The notes under the pieces: generated by a model
Database searches by the model: none
Told to the model about the DNA's origin: nothing
Seen by the model: only the letters and a program-made list of their open reading frames with translations
Origin: Stutzerimonas azotifigens
Lineage (GTDB): Bacteria > Pseudomonadota > Gammaproteobacteria > Pseudomonadales > Pseudomonadaceae
Direction: 5' to 3'
Assembly (NCBI RefSeq): GCF_013522725.1
Contig: NZ_JAAMRF010000001.1
Location: 1-64,000, forward strand
DNA length: 64,000 nt
Made by a program: the position numbers and the translations under genes
Shown: positions 25,538 through 34,358 of the stretch, piece after piece
How positions within the stretch are numbered: the first letter of the stretch is position 1
Layout: every line of letters starts with the position of its first letter

Positions 25538-26863
25538 ATGACTTTCGCCGCCCTCGGCCTCTTCGATCCCCTGCTGCGCACCCTCGATTCCCTCGGCTAC
25601 GACACCCCGACACCGATCCAGACCGAGGCGATTCCGGCGGTGCTCAAGGGGCGCGACCTGATGGCCGCCGCGCAGACCGGCACCGGCAAGACCGCCGGCT
25701 TTGCCCTGCCGCTGATGCAACGGCTGGCCACCGCCGGGCCGAGCGTCGCCAGCAACTGCGTCCGCGCCCTGGTACTGGTGCCGACCCGCGAGCTGGCCGA
25801 GCAGGTCCATGAAAGCTTCCGCCGTTACGGCGAGGCCCTGCCGCTGCGCACCTATGCGGTGTACGGCGGCGTCAGCCTGAACCCGCAGATGATGGCGCTG
25901 CGCAAGGGCGTCGACGTGCTGGTCGCGACCCCCGGGCGCCTGCTCGACCTCTATCGGCAGAACGCGGTGCGCTTCGAGCAGTTGCAGGCGCTGGTACTGG
26001 ACGAAGCCGACCGCATGCTAGATCTGGGCTTCGCCCGCGAGCTGGACGAGCTGTTCGCCGCGTTGCCGAAGAAGCGCCAGACGCTGCTGTTCTCCGCGAC
26101 CTTTTCCGATGCCATCCGCCAGCTGGCGGGCGAGCTGTTGCGCAATCCGCTGTCGATTTCGGTCAGCCCGCGCAACGCCGCGGCCAAGACCGTCGAGCAG
26201 TGGTTGGTGCCGGTGGACAAGAAGCGCAAGGCCGAGCTGTTCCTGCACCTGCTCACCGAAAATCGCTGGGGCCAGGTGCTGGTCTTCGTCAAGACCCGCA
26301 AGGGTGTCGACCAGCTCGTCGAGGAGCTGCAGGCGCAGGGTATTTCCAGCGACTCGATCCACGGCGACAAGCCCCAGCCGTCGCGCCTGCGGGCACTGGA
26401 GCGCTTCAAGGCCGGCGAGGTGCAGATCCTCGTCGCCACCGACGTCGCCGCGCGCGGGTTGGACATTCACGACCTGCCGCTGGTGGTGAACTTCGATTTG
26501 CCCATCGTCGCCGAGGACTACGTACACCGCATCGGCCGCACCGGGCGCGCCGGCTCCAGTGGCAAGGCCCTGTCGCTGGTCGCAGCCGATGAAGTCGAGC
26601 ATCTGGCCGCCATCGAAACGCTGATCGGCCAGGTTCTGCGCCGCCGGGACGAACCCGGCTTCATCCCCGAGCACCGTGTTCCCACCACGGTGCTCGGTGG
26701 GCAGATCATCAAGAAGCCGAAGAAACCCAAGAAGAAGGACGCCGCACCCGGCAAAGGCAAGATCCACCTCGGCAACTGGTTCGACGAAAGCGAAAAGCCC
26801 AACGCCAAACCGATCCGCAAGGTGCCGAGCCTGGGTGGTGGGAAAGAGGGCAAGAAGCGCTAG
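25538..26863 (+). CDS. DEAD-box ATP-dependent RNA helicase, RhlE-like
   Basis: A 441-residue helicase. The Q motif is PTPIQTEAIP (residues 25-34), motif I AAQTGTGKT (about 46-54), motif Ia PTRELAEQ, motif II DEAD (about 155), motif III SAT, then domain 2 with TDVAARGLD and HRIGRTGRAG. A short basic tail (IKKPKKPKKKD and the C-terminal GGKEGKKR) would bind RNA. RhlE-type enzymes act in ribosome assembly and RNA turnover, often in cold or stress. The tail is shorter than in RhlE proper, so RhlB/SrmB-like roles remain open. Confidence 0.87.
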   Translation: MTFAALGLFDPLLRTLDSLGYDTPTPIQTEAIPAVLKGRDLMAAAQTGTGKTAGFALPLMQRLATAGPSVASNCVRALVLVPTRELAEQVHESFRRYGEALPLRTYAVYGGVSLNPQMMALRKGVDVLVATPGRLLDLYRQNAVRFEQLQALVLDEADRMLDLGFARELDELFAALPKKRQTLLFSATFSDAIRQLAGELLRNPLSISVSPRNAAAKTVEQWLVPVDKKRKAELFLHLLTENRWGQVLVFVKTRKGVDQLVEELQAQGISSDSIHGDKPQPSRLRALERFKAGEVQILVATDVAARGLDIHDLPLVVNFDLPIVAEDYVHRIGRTGRAGSSGKALSLVAADEVEHLAAIETLIGQVLRRRDEPGFIPEHRVPTTVLGGQIIKKPKKPKKKDAAPGKGKIHLGNWFDESEKPNAKPIRKVPSLGGGKEGKKR

Positions 26864-26946
26864 TGCTGTTCGCGATCCGCAGCCTGCGTGGGGCCTGGGA
26901 TGAAAAACGCGACGCACCAACCTGTGCTGGAACCCGACAGCGGACC

Positions 26947-27038
26947 GTGGAGCGGTCTTGACCGCGAGCTTTTGATGCGGCGCATAGGGGAGTCCGGGGG
27001 CGCCTGGCGGCGCCATTCGCGGTCAAGACCTCTCCCAC
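26947..27038. repeat. REP-like extragenic hairpin
   Basis: GGAGCGGTCTTGACCGCGA (about 26949-26967) is mirrored, with two mismatches, by TCGCGGTCAAGACCTCTCC (about 27016-27034), separated by about 48 bases that can pair further (GGCGCC-rich). Repeats of this kind are dispersed between genes in stutzeri-group pseudomonads. It may also end transcription of the helicase gene, but no T-run follows. Confidence 0.6.
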
Positions 27039-27078
27039 AAAAGCAGCCTCTGTCGGCCGGCCAACGGGACGGCCACTA

Positions 27079-27454
27079 GTACCTCATCATGCTGATGGGC
27101 ATCGCCACGAAGAACTCCATCCTGCTGATCGACTACATCATCCTGGCGCGCCGTGACTACGGACTTTCACGCCTGGACGCGGTCATCGACGCCTGCAGCA
27201 AGCGTGTTCGCCCCATCATCATGACCACGCTCGCCATGGGCACCGGGATGATGCCGATCGCCCTCGGGTGGGGCGCAGACCCGAGCTTTCACATGCCCAT
27301 GGCCATCGTGGTGATTGGCGGGCTGATCACCTCGACCGTGCTTAGCCTGCTCGTCATCCCCGTGTTGTTCACCTATCTGGATGACGCCGAGCAATGGCTG
27401 CGCCACGTCACGGGCCATTCGAGCAGTCACGGGCTCGCCAGGGTTCCCGAGTAG
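27079..27454 (+). pseudogene. C-terminal fragment of an RND efflux permease
   Basis: About 124 codons beginning right after an in-frame TAG and reading MGIATKNSILLIDYI, then a loop with KRVRPIIMTTLAMGTGMMP and a final helix LSLLVIPVLFTYLDD. This is the last ~115 residues of an HAE1-type RND pump (helices 10-12). The first ~900 residues are absent; nothing upstream resembles a pump. The fragment is high in GC and looks recently severed, as the frame is intact to its stop. Confidence 0.8.
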
Positions 27455-27511
27455 TTTGGCGGGGCTGAGGATTGCGCCGCCCCATCCCGAATGGCTTCGG
27501 TCGCGGGCCTC

Positions 27512-28132
27512 TTATCCCTTGAATCCCTTCGCCACCAGGTAGACCTCCCGCGACCGCGGCCGCGAGGCCTCCGGTTTGCGGATCACCACCTTCTCGAACG
27601 AGGTGCGAACGTCCTTCAGGAACTCGTCGGAGCCTTCGCCCTGGAAAACCTTGGCCACGAAGTTGCCGTTGGGCTTGAGCACCTGCCGGACCATGTCGAG
27701 GACCAGTTCCACCAGGTACATCGAGGAAGCCTGGTCGGCGGCCGCGACGCCGCTGATGTTGGGGGCGATGTCGGAGATGATCAGGTCGGGCTGGTTGCCG
27801 TCGAGCTTGTCGAGGATCTGCTGGAACACCGCGTCCTCGGTGAAGTCGCCCTGGATGAAGTCGACGTTGTCGAGCGGGTCCATCGGCAGGATGTCGCTGG
27901 CCAGGACCCGTCCCTTCTCGCCCACCAGGCCGCCCGCCACCTGCGACCAGCCGCCGGGGGCGGAGCCGAGGTCCATGACCAGCATGCCGGGGCGGATCAG
28001 CTTGTCCTTTTCGTTCAGCTCGATCAGCTTGTAGCTGGCACGGGAACGCAGGCCGTCCTTCTGAGCTCGTTTGACGTAAGGATCGTTGACGTGTTCATCC
28101 AGCCAGCGGCGGCTGCTTTTGGATCGTTTCAT
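27512..28132 (-). CDS. rlmE: 23S rRNA (uridine-2'-O)-methyltransferase RlmE (FtsJ/RrmJ)
   Basis: 206 residues from the ATG at 28132 ([20 protein letters not shown]), matching RlmE's usual length; a longer upstream start adds 18 unlikely residues. It has the SAM-binding [11 protein letters not shown] block and the K-D-K-E catalytic tetrad: Lys in RSRASYKL, Asp in SDIAPN, Lys in [10 protein letters not shown] and Glu in RSREVYLVA. It methylates U2552 of 23S rRNA late in 50S assembly. In most pseudomonads rlmE sits directly before ftsH; here it stands alone between a pump fragment and a flavoprotein gene. Confidence 0.92.
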   Translation of the reverse strand: MKRSKSSRRWLDEHVNDPYVKRAQKDGLRSRASYKLIELNEKDKLIRPGMLVMDLGSAPGGWSQVAGGLVGEKGRVLASDILPMDPLDNVDFIQGDFTEDAVFQQILDKLDGNQPDLIISDIAPNISGVAAADQASSMYLVELVLDMVRQVLKPNGNFVAKVFQGEGSDEFLKDVRTSFEKVVIRKPEASRPRSREVYLVAKGFKG

Positions 28133-28391
28133 GAGGGGGCCAGGCACGGAAAATCGATGGGAGACGCGGACCCGCGCACGGGACACAAGGGCAACGTGCT
28201 GGGCGCAGAGTGCGGCAATTATAAGCCGATAACGCCGGGCGCGGGGCAGGGCGCCCAGCGGCGGCCCGCACCGCGCCTTGCGCGGAACCCAAGGCCAGGC
28301 CTGACAGGGGCGGCGGCCGGCGGGTACAATTCACGGCTTACCCGCCCCCTTGTAGCTTCCTTTGCCGGAGTCACCGGCCAGGACCATCGCC

Positions 28392-30029
28392 ATGATTCGC
28401 ATCAACGAACTGTCCCTGCCCCTCGACCATTCCGCCGAGGCGCTGCGTAGCGCCATCGTCGAACGCCTCGGCATCCGCGACTCCGATCTGCTGAACTTCA
28501 CCGTGTTCAAGCGCAGCTACGATGCCCGCAAGAAGAACAGCGTCATTCTGTTCATCTACATCATCGATCTGGAGGTCCGTGACGAGGCTGCCGTCCTGGC
28601 GCGCTTCGCCGATGACCGCCATGTAAACCCGTCGCCGGACACCCGCTACTATCCGGTCGGCCAGGCGCCGGCCGACCTCGGTGAGCGTCCGCTGGTGGTG
28701 GGGTTCGGCCCCTGTGGGCTGTTCGCGGCGCTGTCGCTGGCGCAGATGGGCTTCAAACCCATCGTGCTCGAGCGCGGCAAGGATGTGCGCCGCCGTACCA
28801 AGGACACCTGGGCGCTGTGGCGCAAGAAGACCCTGACTCCCGAGTCCAACGTGCAGTTCGGCGAGGGCGGGGCCGGCCTGTTCTCCGACGGCAAGCTCTA
28901 CAGCCAGATCAAGGACCCGAAGTTCTACGCTCGGAAGGTGATGCACGAGTTCGTCCGCGCCGGCGCGCCGGAAGAGATCATGTACGTCAGCAAGCCGCAC
29001 ATCGGCACCTTCCGCCTCACCGGCGTGGTCGCCGCCATGCGCGAGGAGATCATCGCCCTGGGCGGCGAGGTGCGCTTCGAAAGCAAGGTGACCGATCTGC
29101 TGATCGACGATGGCCAGCTCGAGGGCGTGGTGCTCGCGGATGGCGAAATCCTGCGCAGTCGCCATGTCGTGCTGGCGCTGGGTCACAGCTCCCGCGACAC
29201 CTTCCGCATGCTGCACCGCCAGGGCGTGTTCATCGAGGCCAAGCCCTTCGCCGTGGGATTTCGTATCGAACACCCGCAAGGCATGATCGATCAGGCCCGC
29301 CTGGGCAAATACGCAGGGCACCCGGAGCTCGGCGCCGCCGACTACAAGCTGGTCTATCACGCCAAGAACGGCCGCGCCGTCTACAGCTTCTGCATGTGCC
29401 CGGGCGGCACCGTGGTGGCGGCCACCTCCGAGCCGGAGCGCGTCGTGACCAACGGCATGAGCCAGTACTCGCGTAACGAGCGCAATGCCAACGCCGGCAT
29501 CGTCGTCGGCATCAACCCGGAGCAGGATTTCCCCGGCGGCCCGCTGGCCGGCGTGGAGTTGCAGGAGCGCCTGGAGTCGCGCGCCTATGAACTGGGCGGC
29601 CGCGATTACTGCGCGCCCGCGCAACTGGTGGGCGACTTCATTCGTGGCGTGCCTTCCTCCGAATTCGGCGAGGTGGAGCCCTCCTACAAGCCCGGCGTGC
29701 GCCTGGGCGATCTGGCGCCCTCGCTGCCCGATTACGCGATCGAGGCCATCCGCGAGGCGCTGCCGGCCTTCGGCAAGCAGATTCGCGGATTCGATCGCGA
29801 CGACGCGGTGCTCACCGGCATCGAGACCCGCACGTCCTCGCCGGTCCGTATCACCCGCGACCCCGAGACCCTGCAAAGCCTCAACCTGCGCGGGCTGTAC
29901 CCGGCCGGGGAGGGCGCAGGCTACGCTGGCGGCATCCTGTCGGCTGGGGTGGACGGCATCAAGGTCGCCGAAGCCTTGGCCAAGTCGATTTTGTCCGAAA
30001 CACAAACGACCGACGTACAGGCCAACTGA
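28392..30029 (+). CDS. NAD(P)/FAD-dependent dehydrogenase of unknown substrate
   Basis: A 545-residue flavoprotein. The first ~95 residues form a small alpha/beta domain (MIRINELSLPLDHSAEALRS) typical of this conserved bacterial family. The FAD-binding Rossmann motif VVGFGPCGLFAALSLAQMGF follows at about 100-119. A second conserved block EGAGYAGGILSAGVDGIKVAEA near the C-terminus closes the FAD site. The family is widespread and annotated only as FAD-dependent oxidoreductase. The ATG at 28392 is chosen because the conserved N-terminus starts there. It is divergent from rlmE and followed 9 bases later by a TrmH-type gene, probably in one operon. Confidence 0.8.
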   Translation: MIRINELSLPLDHSAEALRSAIVERLGIRDSDLLNFTVFKRSYDARKKNSVILFIYIIDLEVRDEAAVLARFADDRHVNPSPDTRYYPVGQAPADLGERPLVVGFGPCGLFAALSLAQMGFKPIVLERGKDVRRRTKDTWALWRKKTLTPESNVQFGEGGAGLFSDGKLYSQIKDPKFYARKVMHEFVRAGAPEEIMYVSKPHIGTFRLTGVVAAMREEIIALGGEVRFESKVTDLLIDDGQLEGVVLADGEILRSRHVVLALGHSSRDTFRMLHRQGVFIEAKPFAVGFRIEHPQGMIDQARLGKYAGHPELGAADYKLVYHAKNGRAVYSFCMCPGGTVVAATSEPERVVTNGMSQYSRNERNANAGIVVGINPEQDFPGGPLAGVELQERLESRAYELGGRDYCAPAQLVGDFIRGVPSSEFGEVEPSYKPGVRLGDLAPSLPDYAIEAIREALPAFGKQIRGFDRDDAVLTGIETRTSSPVRITRDPETLQSLNLRGLYPAGEGAGYAGGILSAGVDGIKVAEALAKSILSETQTTDVQAN

Positions 30030-30038
30030 GCCGGACCG

Positions 30039-30767
30039 ATGAAACTCGACGACATCAAGAAACTTCACCAGAAAAAATACCGAACCGAGTTCGGCCATTT
30101 TCTGGTCGAGGGTGAACACTTGCTGCTGGAGCTGCAAAAGGCGGCAGAGAAGAACCCGCAGCTACAGAGCAGCCGGCTGTACGTGACCGGCGCCTACGAA
30201 CACTGGCAAAGCCCGTTCGAAACCCAGGTGATCACCGACCGCCAGATGGCGCAGATCGCCGACACCAAGACGCCGCAAGGGATCATCGCCCTGGTGCCGA
30301 TGCCGACGATAGCAGCGCCGGCCGCATCCGCCGATCATGAACGCGCCATCTACCTGCACGAGATCCAGGACCCGGGCAATCTGGGCACCATCCTGCGCAC
30401 CCTGGCGTGGTTCGGTCGTTTTCGCTGCCTGCTCAGCCCCGGCAGCGTCGACCCGTACAACCCCAAGGTCGTGCGCGCCAGCATGGGCGCCATCTTCCAT
30501 GCGCCCTTGGAGCTGGATGTGGAACTGGATTCGCTGCGCACGCGGTTCGAGCGCATCGCCTGCCTGGACATGAACGGCGAGCCCGTGCAATCGGACAGTT
30601 TCAAGACCTTCGATTGCTACCTCTTCGGCAACGAGGCGCGCGGCGTGCCCCGCGAGCAGCTGATCGCACTCGACGCCCAGCCCTTCACGATTCCGGGTGC
30701 TGGCGCCATCGAATCGCTGAACCTGGCCGCGACGGTGAACATGTGCGTTTACGAGCTGAATAGGTAG
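30039..30767 (+). CDS. TrmH/SpoU-family RNA methyltransferase
   Basis: A 242-residue SPOUT enzyme. The N-terminal substrate-binding domain (about 1-95) opens with the KYRTEFGHFLVEGEHLL pattern of TrmH/RlmB relatives. The knotted C-terminal domain has HEIQDPGNLGTILRTLAWFG (motif 1, with the conserved Asn and Arg), LFGNEARGVP (motif 2) and IPGAGAIESLNLAATVNMCV (motif 3). It would 2'-O-methylate a ribose in tRNA or rRNA; the target cannot be read. It directly follows the flavoprotein gene. Confidence 0.85.
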   Translation: MKLDDIKKLHQKKYRTEFGHFLVEGEHLLLELQKAAEKNPQLQSSRLYVTGAYEHWQSPFETQVITDRQMAQIADTKTPQGIIALVPMPTIAAPAASADHERAIYLHEIQDPGNLGTILRTLAWFGRFRCLLSPGSVDPYNPKVVRASMGAIFHAPLELDVELDSLRTRFERIACLDMNGEPVQSDSFKTFDCYLFGNEARGVPREQLIALDAQPFTIPGAGAIESLNLAATVNMCVYELNR

Positions 30768-30808
30768 CGCTCAGGAAGGCGGAGCCTAGAGAGGCATAAA
30801 CCGACAGC

Positions 30809-30838
30809 AGTCACGGCTGCCGGGAGGTGGCCGTGACA
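30809..30838 (+). terminator. Hairpin downstream of the TrmH-type gene
   Basis: GTCACGGC and GCCGTGAC pair as a perfect 8-base stem around a loop of about 12 bases. No T-run follows, so intrinsic termination would be weak; it could also be a relic repeat. Confidence 0.35.
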
Positions 30839-30932
30839 GAGGGGCTGGGCTGTGATCTCTCGGTAGGTTGGTCATCCGGGGCATTCCCGGCATTCTGAAA
30901 GTGCGACCAACCAAGCCTTCCAGGAGCCCCGG

Positions 30933-31150
30933 ATGAACCTGCATAAACATGCCCCTCGCCTGACGGTCGAGCCCCCTCTGGTTCGTCGCATCTTGGCTGG
31001 ATTGCGTGTCGAAGAGCCGCCCAAGCCGCAGGCGTCAGCGTCCGTACTGCTACAAATGGTGAATATGCACGGCCCCTGCCGCGAGCAAGCCCGCGCGTAC
31101 GGGGCTCGACTTTTCGGCCGTCAGCACGGGCTAGTAGCGCCGTCCGCCTC
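30933..31150 (+). pseudogene. Decayed N-terminus of an IS481-family transposase
   Basis: The frame opens MNLHKHAPRLTV...LVRRILAG. After a shift to the next frame near 31015 it continues AAQAAGVSVRTAT, which is the helix-turn-helix of IS481-type transposases (typically MNLHKHARLTP...VRRVL, then AA.AAGVSVRTA.KW). One Pro insertion and the frameshift show decay, and the DDE domain is absent. It lies directly upstream of the siderophore operon's Fur box. Confidence 0.5.
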
Positions 31151-31196
31151 TGGCGAGCACAGCTTTCGCGAACACTGAGACAGTAATGGTTGTTGT

Positions 31197-31216
31197 TTGA
31201 CAATGATTATCATTCG
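31197..31216 (+). promoter_or_regulatory. Fur box upstream of the siderophore operon
   Basis: The sequence TTGACAATGATTATCATTCG matches the classic Fur operator core (AATGATTATCATT) almost perfectly and lies 46 bases before the start of the first biosynthetic gene. With iron, Fur would bind here and shut the operon off. TTGACA at 31197 could at the same time serve as a -35 element. Confidence 0.85.
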
Positions 31217-31262
31217 AACTAGCTTCCACTGACCTTGATGGTGCAGCGGAGAAGGCTAGCGG

Positions 31263-32597
31263 ATGAACGAATCCCCCTACGATTTCATCGCCATTGGCGT
31301 TGGCCCTTGCAACCTTGGGCTCGCCTGCCTGACGGCGCCATTGCCCGGCGTGCGCAGTTTGTTTCTCGAACGTAAGCCGGCGTTCAGCTGGCATCCGGGT
31401 ATGCTGCTCGACGGCACCACGCTGCAGAATCCCTTCCTCGCCGATCTGGTCTCGATGGCCGACCCGACCAGCCCGTTCAGCTACCTCAGCTACTGCAAGC
31501 AGCAGGGGCGGCTGTACACCTACTACATACGCGAGAACTGGTACCTCGACCGTCAGGAGTTCGATCGCTATTGCCGCTGGGCTGCGTCGCGGCTGGACAA
31601 CCTGCGCTGCGGACGTGACGTACATACCATCAGTCACGATGCGGCGAACGGCCTCTATCAGATATCAGGGCAAACCGAGGACGGCACACCGTTCACCTAT
31701 CAGGCCCGCAAACTGGTCATCGGCATTGGGGGCGTGCCGCGCCTGCCGGATTGCTGCGCCGCCGCGGACCACGCGCACCTGGTGCACAGCAGCGGCTACC
31801 TCGCCGAGCGCGCACGTCTGCAGGCCGGTCGCAGCATCACGGTGATCGGCAGCGGGCAGAGCGGGGCGGAGGTCTACCACGATCTGTTGCAGGACTCGGA
31901 GCGCCACGGCTACCGGCTCAACTGGGTCACCCGCGCGCCGCGCTTCTTCCAGATGGAAGACGCCAAGCTCACGCTCGAACTCATCACCCCTGAATACGGC
32001 GACTACTTCTATGGTCTCGATCCGGCCATCAAGGCTGAGGTGCTAGAGGACCAGCGCAGCATCTACAACGGCATCAACCAATCGTTGATCGAGCGCATCT
32101 ACGCACTGCTCGACGAGCGCCGCCACCGCGACTCGCCGCCAACGCGCCTGCTGACCTCCATGGCGCTGGACGCCTGCCGTCGCGCCCCCGACGGCCGTGG
32201 CTGGGAGTTGGATTTCCGCCATACCCAGCTCAACCGGCGCTACCGCCATCGCACCGATGCCGTGGTCTTCGCCACCGGCTATCGCCACCAGGTGCCGGCG
32301 TTCGTCGAGGGCATCCGCGCTCGCATCCGCTGGAACGGGGAGGGCGGCTACTCACCGTCCAAACGCTGGGCGGTGGATCACCACAACCGGGAGATCTACG
32401 TGCAGAACGTCGGTCTGCAGAGTCATGGCCTGACCAACCCCGACCTGGGCCTGGCGTGCTTTCGCAACAGCCGGCTGTTGGCCGAACTGACCGGCCACGA
32501 CCACTACCCGAGCGAGCCGCGCACTGCGTTCCAGGATTTCGTGCCCGGCGAGGACAGCGGCTTCGTCGCGCTGGAGCGGGAGGCCGTCGGCTCGTGA
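31263..32597 (+). CDS. alcA: Siderophore amine N-hydroxylase (AlcA/DesB/IucD type flavin monooxygenase)
   Basis: A 444-residue flavin-dependent N-monooxygenase. The FAD site is GVGPCNLGLAC (about 12-22); the NADPH site is VIGSGQSGAEVYHDL (about 194-208). The family motif near the C-terminus appears as FATGYRHQVP (about 337-346). It would hydroxylate a free diamine (putrescine or cadaverine) to the N-hydroxyamine that becomes the hydroxamate. It opens the operon 46 bases after the Fur box and overlaps the exporter gene by 4 bases (GTGA). Choice of putrescine over cadaverine follows from the Rieske gene downstream and the absence of a lysine decarboxylase gene; it is inference. Confidence 0.85.
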   Translation: MNESPYDFIAIGVGPCNLGLACLTAPLPGVRSLFLERKPAFSWHPGMLLDGTTLQNPFLADLVSMADPTSPFSYLSYCKQQGRLYTYYIRENWYLDRQEFDRYCRWAASRLDNLRCGRDVHTISHDAANGLYQISGQTEDGTPFTYQARKLVIGIGGVPRLPDCCAAADHAHLVHSSGYLAERARLQAGRSITVIGSGQSGAEVYHDLLQDSERHGYRLNWVTRAPRFFQMEDAKLTLELITPEYGDYFYGLDPAIKAEVLEDQRSIYNGINQSLIERIYALLDERRHRDSPPTRLLTSMALDACRRAPDGRGWELDFRHTQLNRRYRHRTDAVVFATGYRHQVPAFVEGIRARIRWNGEGGYSPSKRWAVDHHNREIYVQNVGLQSHGLTNPDLGLACFRNSRLLAELTGHDHYPSEPRTAFQDFVPGEDSGFVALEREAVGS

Positions 32598-33790
32598 CGC
32601 TGCGTACCACCATTCTGATCATGTCGGCCTTCGGTGTGATCAGCGACTCGATCCTCATCGCTTTCTATCCGCAATTCTTCGAGCTGCGCTACGGCCTGAC
32701 CAGCTCGGTGCATGTGGGCGGCTACATCGCCGCCATCTCCATCGCCGTGATGTGCATGCTACCGGTCTGGGCCCGCGTGGCGCGGCGTGTCGAGACCATG
32801 CATTTGCTGGCCTATACGCAATTGGCCGCGACCGCGTTCTGCCTGTTGGCGATCTGGGCGCCGACGGTCGAGGCGTACTGGGTGCTGACCATGCTGATGT
32901 TCATGACCAAGGCCAGCTACCTGCTGATGTTCCCCTACCTGATGCGCCTGGAGCCGGCCGACCGGCACAGCGTGACCATCGGGCTGCTCTCGGTGGTGGT
33001 GCACATCGGCGCCATCTTCGGCGCGGCGGTCGGCGGGATGGCGCTGCAGGAATTCGGCCCGCGCTTCTGCGTGGCCCTGATGGCGGCGGGCGATCTCGTG
33101 CAGTTTGGCCTGTGCACCTACCTGATCCGCAGCGGGCGGGTGGTGCGCGTGCTGTCCGAGGATGCGGGCGAGCGCGCCGCACCAGCCCCGCGGCGTACCC
33201 CCGAGGCGCTGTCGGCCCTGCTCAAGCTGAGCCTGCTGATGTTCCTGTTCGACTTCAGCGCCTACCTGGTGCGGCCGTTCTTCACGGTGTACTGGGAGGC
33301 GCGCACCGGGATCGCCGAGCAGATGCTCACCGGCCTGGTGTTCGCCATTCCCGGCATCGTCGCGCTGGTCGCCCTGGCGCTACGCCATCGCATGGCGAGC
33401 CAGCCGCGCTGGGTGGATCACACCCTGCTCAACCTGCTGCTCGGCGCGGCGGGGCTGGCGCTGCAGGCGAGCGATTCGCTGTGGCTGATCGTGCTGGGGC
33501 GCTGCCTGTACGGCTGGGCGCTGTACCAGGTGATCGTCAAGCTCGAGGTCACGCTGTTCAAGGTCAGCACGCCGCCGATGTATGCGCGCGATTTCGGCGT
33601 GACCAACTTCTTCCAGAACCTCGGTGTGCTGCTCTCGTCGTTCAGTGCCGGCTACCTGGTCGACTGGGTCGGCGTGCCCGCCAGCTTCGCCATCGCCGCG
33701 GCCGGCATGCTGCTGACCGCCGCCATCGACCGCGGCTGGTTCGGCGTCGACAGCCGCCACCGCGCATCCGCGGAGGCCTGCCATGCCTGA
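32594..33790 (+). CDS. MFS transporter, probable siderophore exporter (AlcS-like)
   Basis: 398 residues from a GTG that overlaps the previous stop (GTGA); twelve membrane segments fit the major facilitator fold. The MFS loop 2-3 signature is weak (MLPVWARVARRVETMHLL) and a charged cytoplasmic loop divides the two halves (about 185-205, SEDAGERAAPAPRR). Being embedded between the hydroxylase and the acyltransferase, it most likely exports the finished siderophore, as AlcS does for alcaligin in Bordetella. The longer reading frame upstream runs through the hydroxylase gene and is rejected. Confidence 0.8.
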   Translation: MTLRTTILIMSAFGVISDSILIAFYPQFFELRYGLTSSVHVGGYIAAISIAVMCMLPVWARVARRVETMHLLAYTQLAATAFCLLAIWAPTVEAYWVLTMLMFMTKASYLLMFPYLMRLEPADRHSVTIGLLSVVVHIGAIFGAAVGGMALQEFGPRFCVALMAAGDLVQFGLCTYLIRSGRVVRVLSEDAGERAAPAPRRTPEALSALLKLSLLMFLFDFSAYLVRPFFTVYWEARTGIAEQMLTGLVFAIPGIVALVALALRHRMASQPRWVDHTLLNLLLGAAGLALQASDSLWLIVLGRCLYGWALYQVIVKLEVTLFKVSTPPMYARDFGVTNFFQNLGVLLSSFSAGYLVDWVGVPASFAIAAAGMLLTAAIDRGWFGVDSRHRASAEACHA

Positions 33791-34358
33791 ACTGATCACG
33801 CCGGCGGACAACCGTGCCGCGCTGAACCCGGCCTTCGGCCTGCGTCCGCTGCGCCTGGAGGAGGACGTCGCGATCATCCAGCCCTGGTACCAGATGGACT
33901 ACGCGCACTTCTGGAACATGCAGAACATGAGCGTCGAGGCGACCGCCGAGTTCTACCGCGACGCCGCGGCCCACGGCCTGCAGGCCTACCTGGGCTTTCA
34001 TGAGGGCCGCCCGGCGTTCGTCATGGAGTGCTACGACCCGCACCGCGACCCGCTCGGCGACTGCTACCCGGTCCAGCCCGGCGACATCGGCATGCACTTC
34101 TTCGTCGGCCCGTCCGAGCGGCCGATCCGCCATTACACCCGCGACGTGCTGCGCACCGTCATGGGCTTCCTCTTCGATGCGCTCGGCGCCGAGCGGGTAG
34201 TGGTCGAGCCGGATGCGCGCAACGAACGGGTACACCGCCTCAACCGGCTGGTCGGCTTCGTCGACGTCGGTACCGTCCAGCTGCCGGGCAAGACCGCCCG
34301 GCTGGCGTTCTGCTCGCCCCATGATTTCGCTCACTCACTGGAGGAACAGGCCCCATGA
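33783..34358 (+). CDS. alcB: GNAT-type N-hydroxyamine acyltransferase (AlcB/IucB-like)
   Basis: A 191-residue acyltransferase of the AlcB/IucB family. The opening LRPLRLEEDVAIIQPWYQMD, the central DIGMHFFVGPSERPIRHYTRD (the GMHFF/G.. block of the family) and DARNERVHRLNRLVGFVDVG form the acyl-CoA-binding fold. It would transfer succinyl from succinyl-CoA to the N-hydroxydiamine, giving N-hydroxy-N-succinyl-diamine. It overlaps the exporter by 8 bases and the synthetase by 4. Confidence 0.85.
   Translation: MPELITPADNRAALNPAFGLRPLRLEEDVAIIQPWYQMDYAHFWNMQNMSVEATAEFYRDAAAHGLQAYLGFHEGRPAFVMECYDPHRDPLGDCYPVQPGDIGMHFFVGPSERPIRHYTRDVLRTVMGFLFDALGAERVVVEPDARNERVHRLNRLVGFVDVGTVQLPGKTARLAFCSPHDFAHSLEEQAP

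Larger units (their letters stand above)
30768..31262. other. Interval upstream of the siderophore operon
   Basis: Holds the hairpin at 30809, an 8-base inverted repeat (GGTTGGTC at about 30864, GACCAACC at about 30905), a decayed IS481-type transposase start, and the Fur box with the promoter of the siderophore operon. Nothing else is coding. Confidence 0.5.

Noticed and set aside
28371..30137. 588-residue minus-strand frame
   Set aside because: Antisense of the FAD dehydrogenase, which has clear family motifs on the plus strand.
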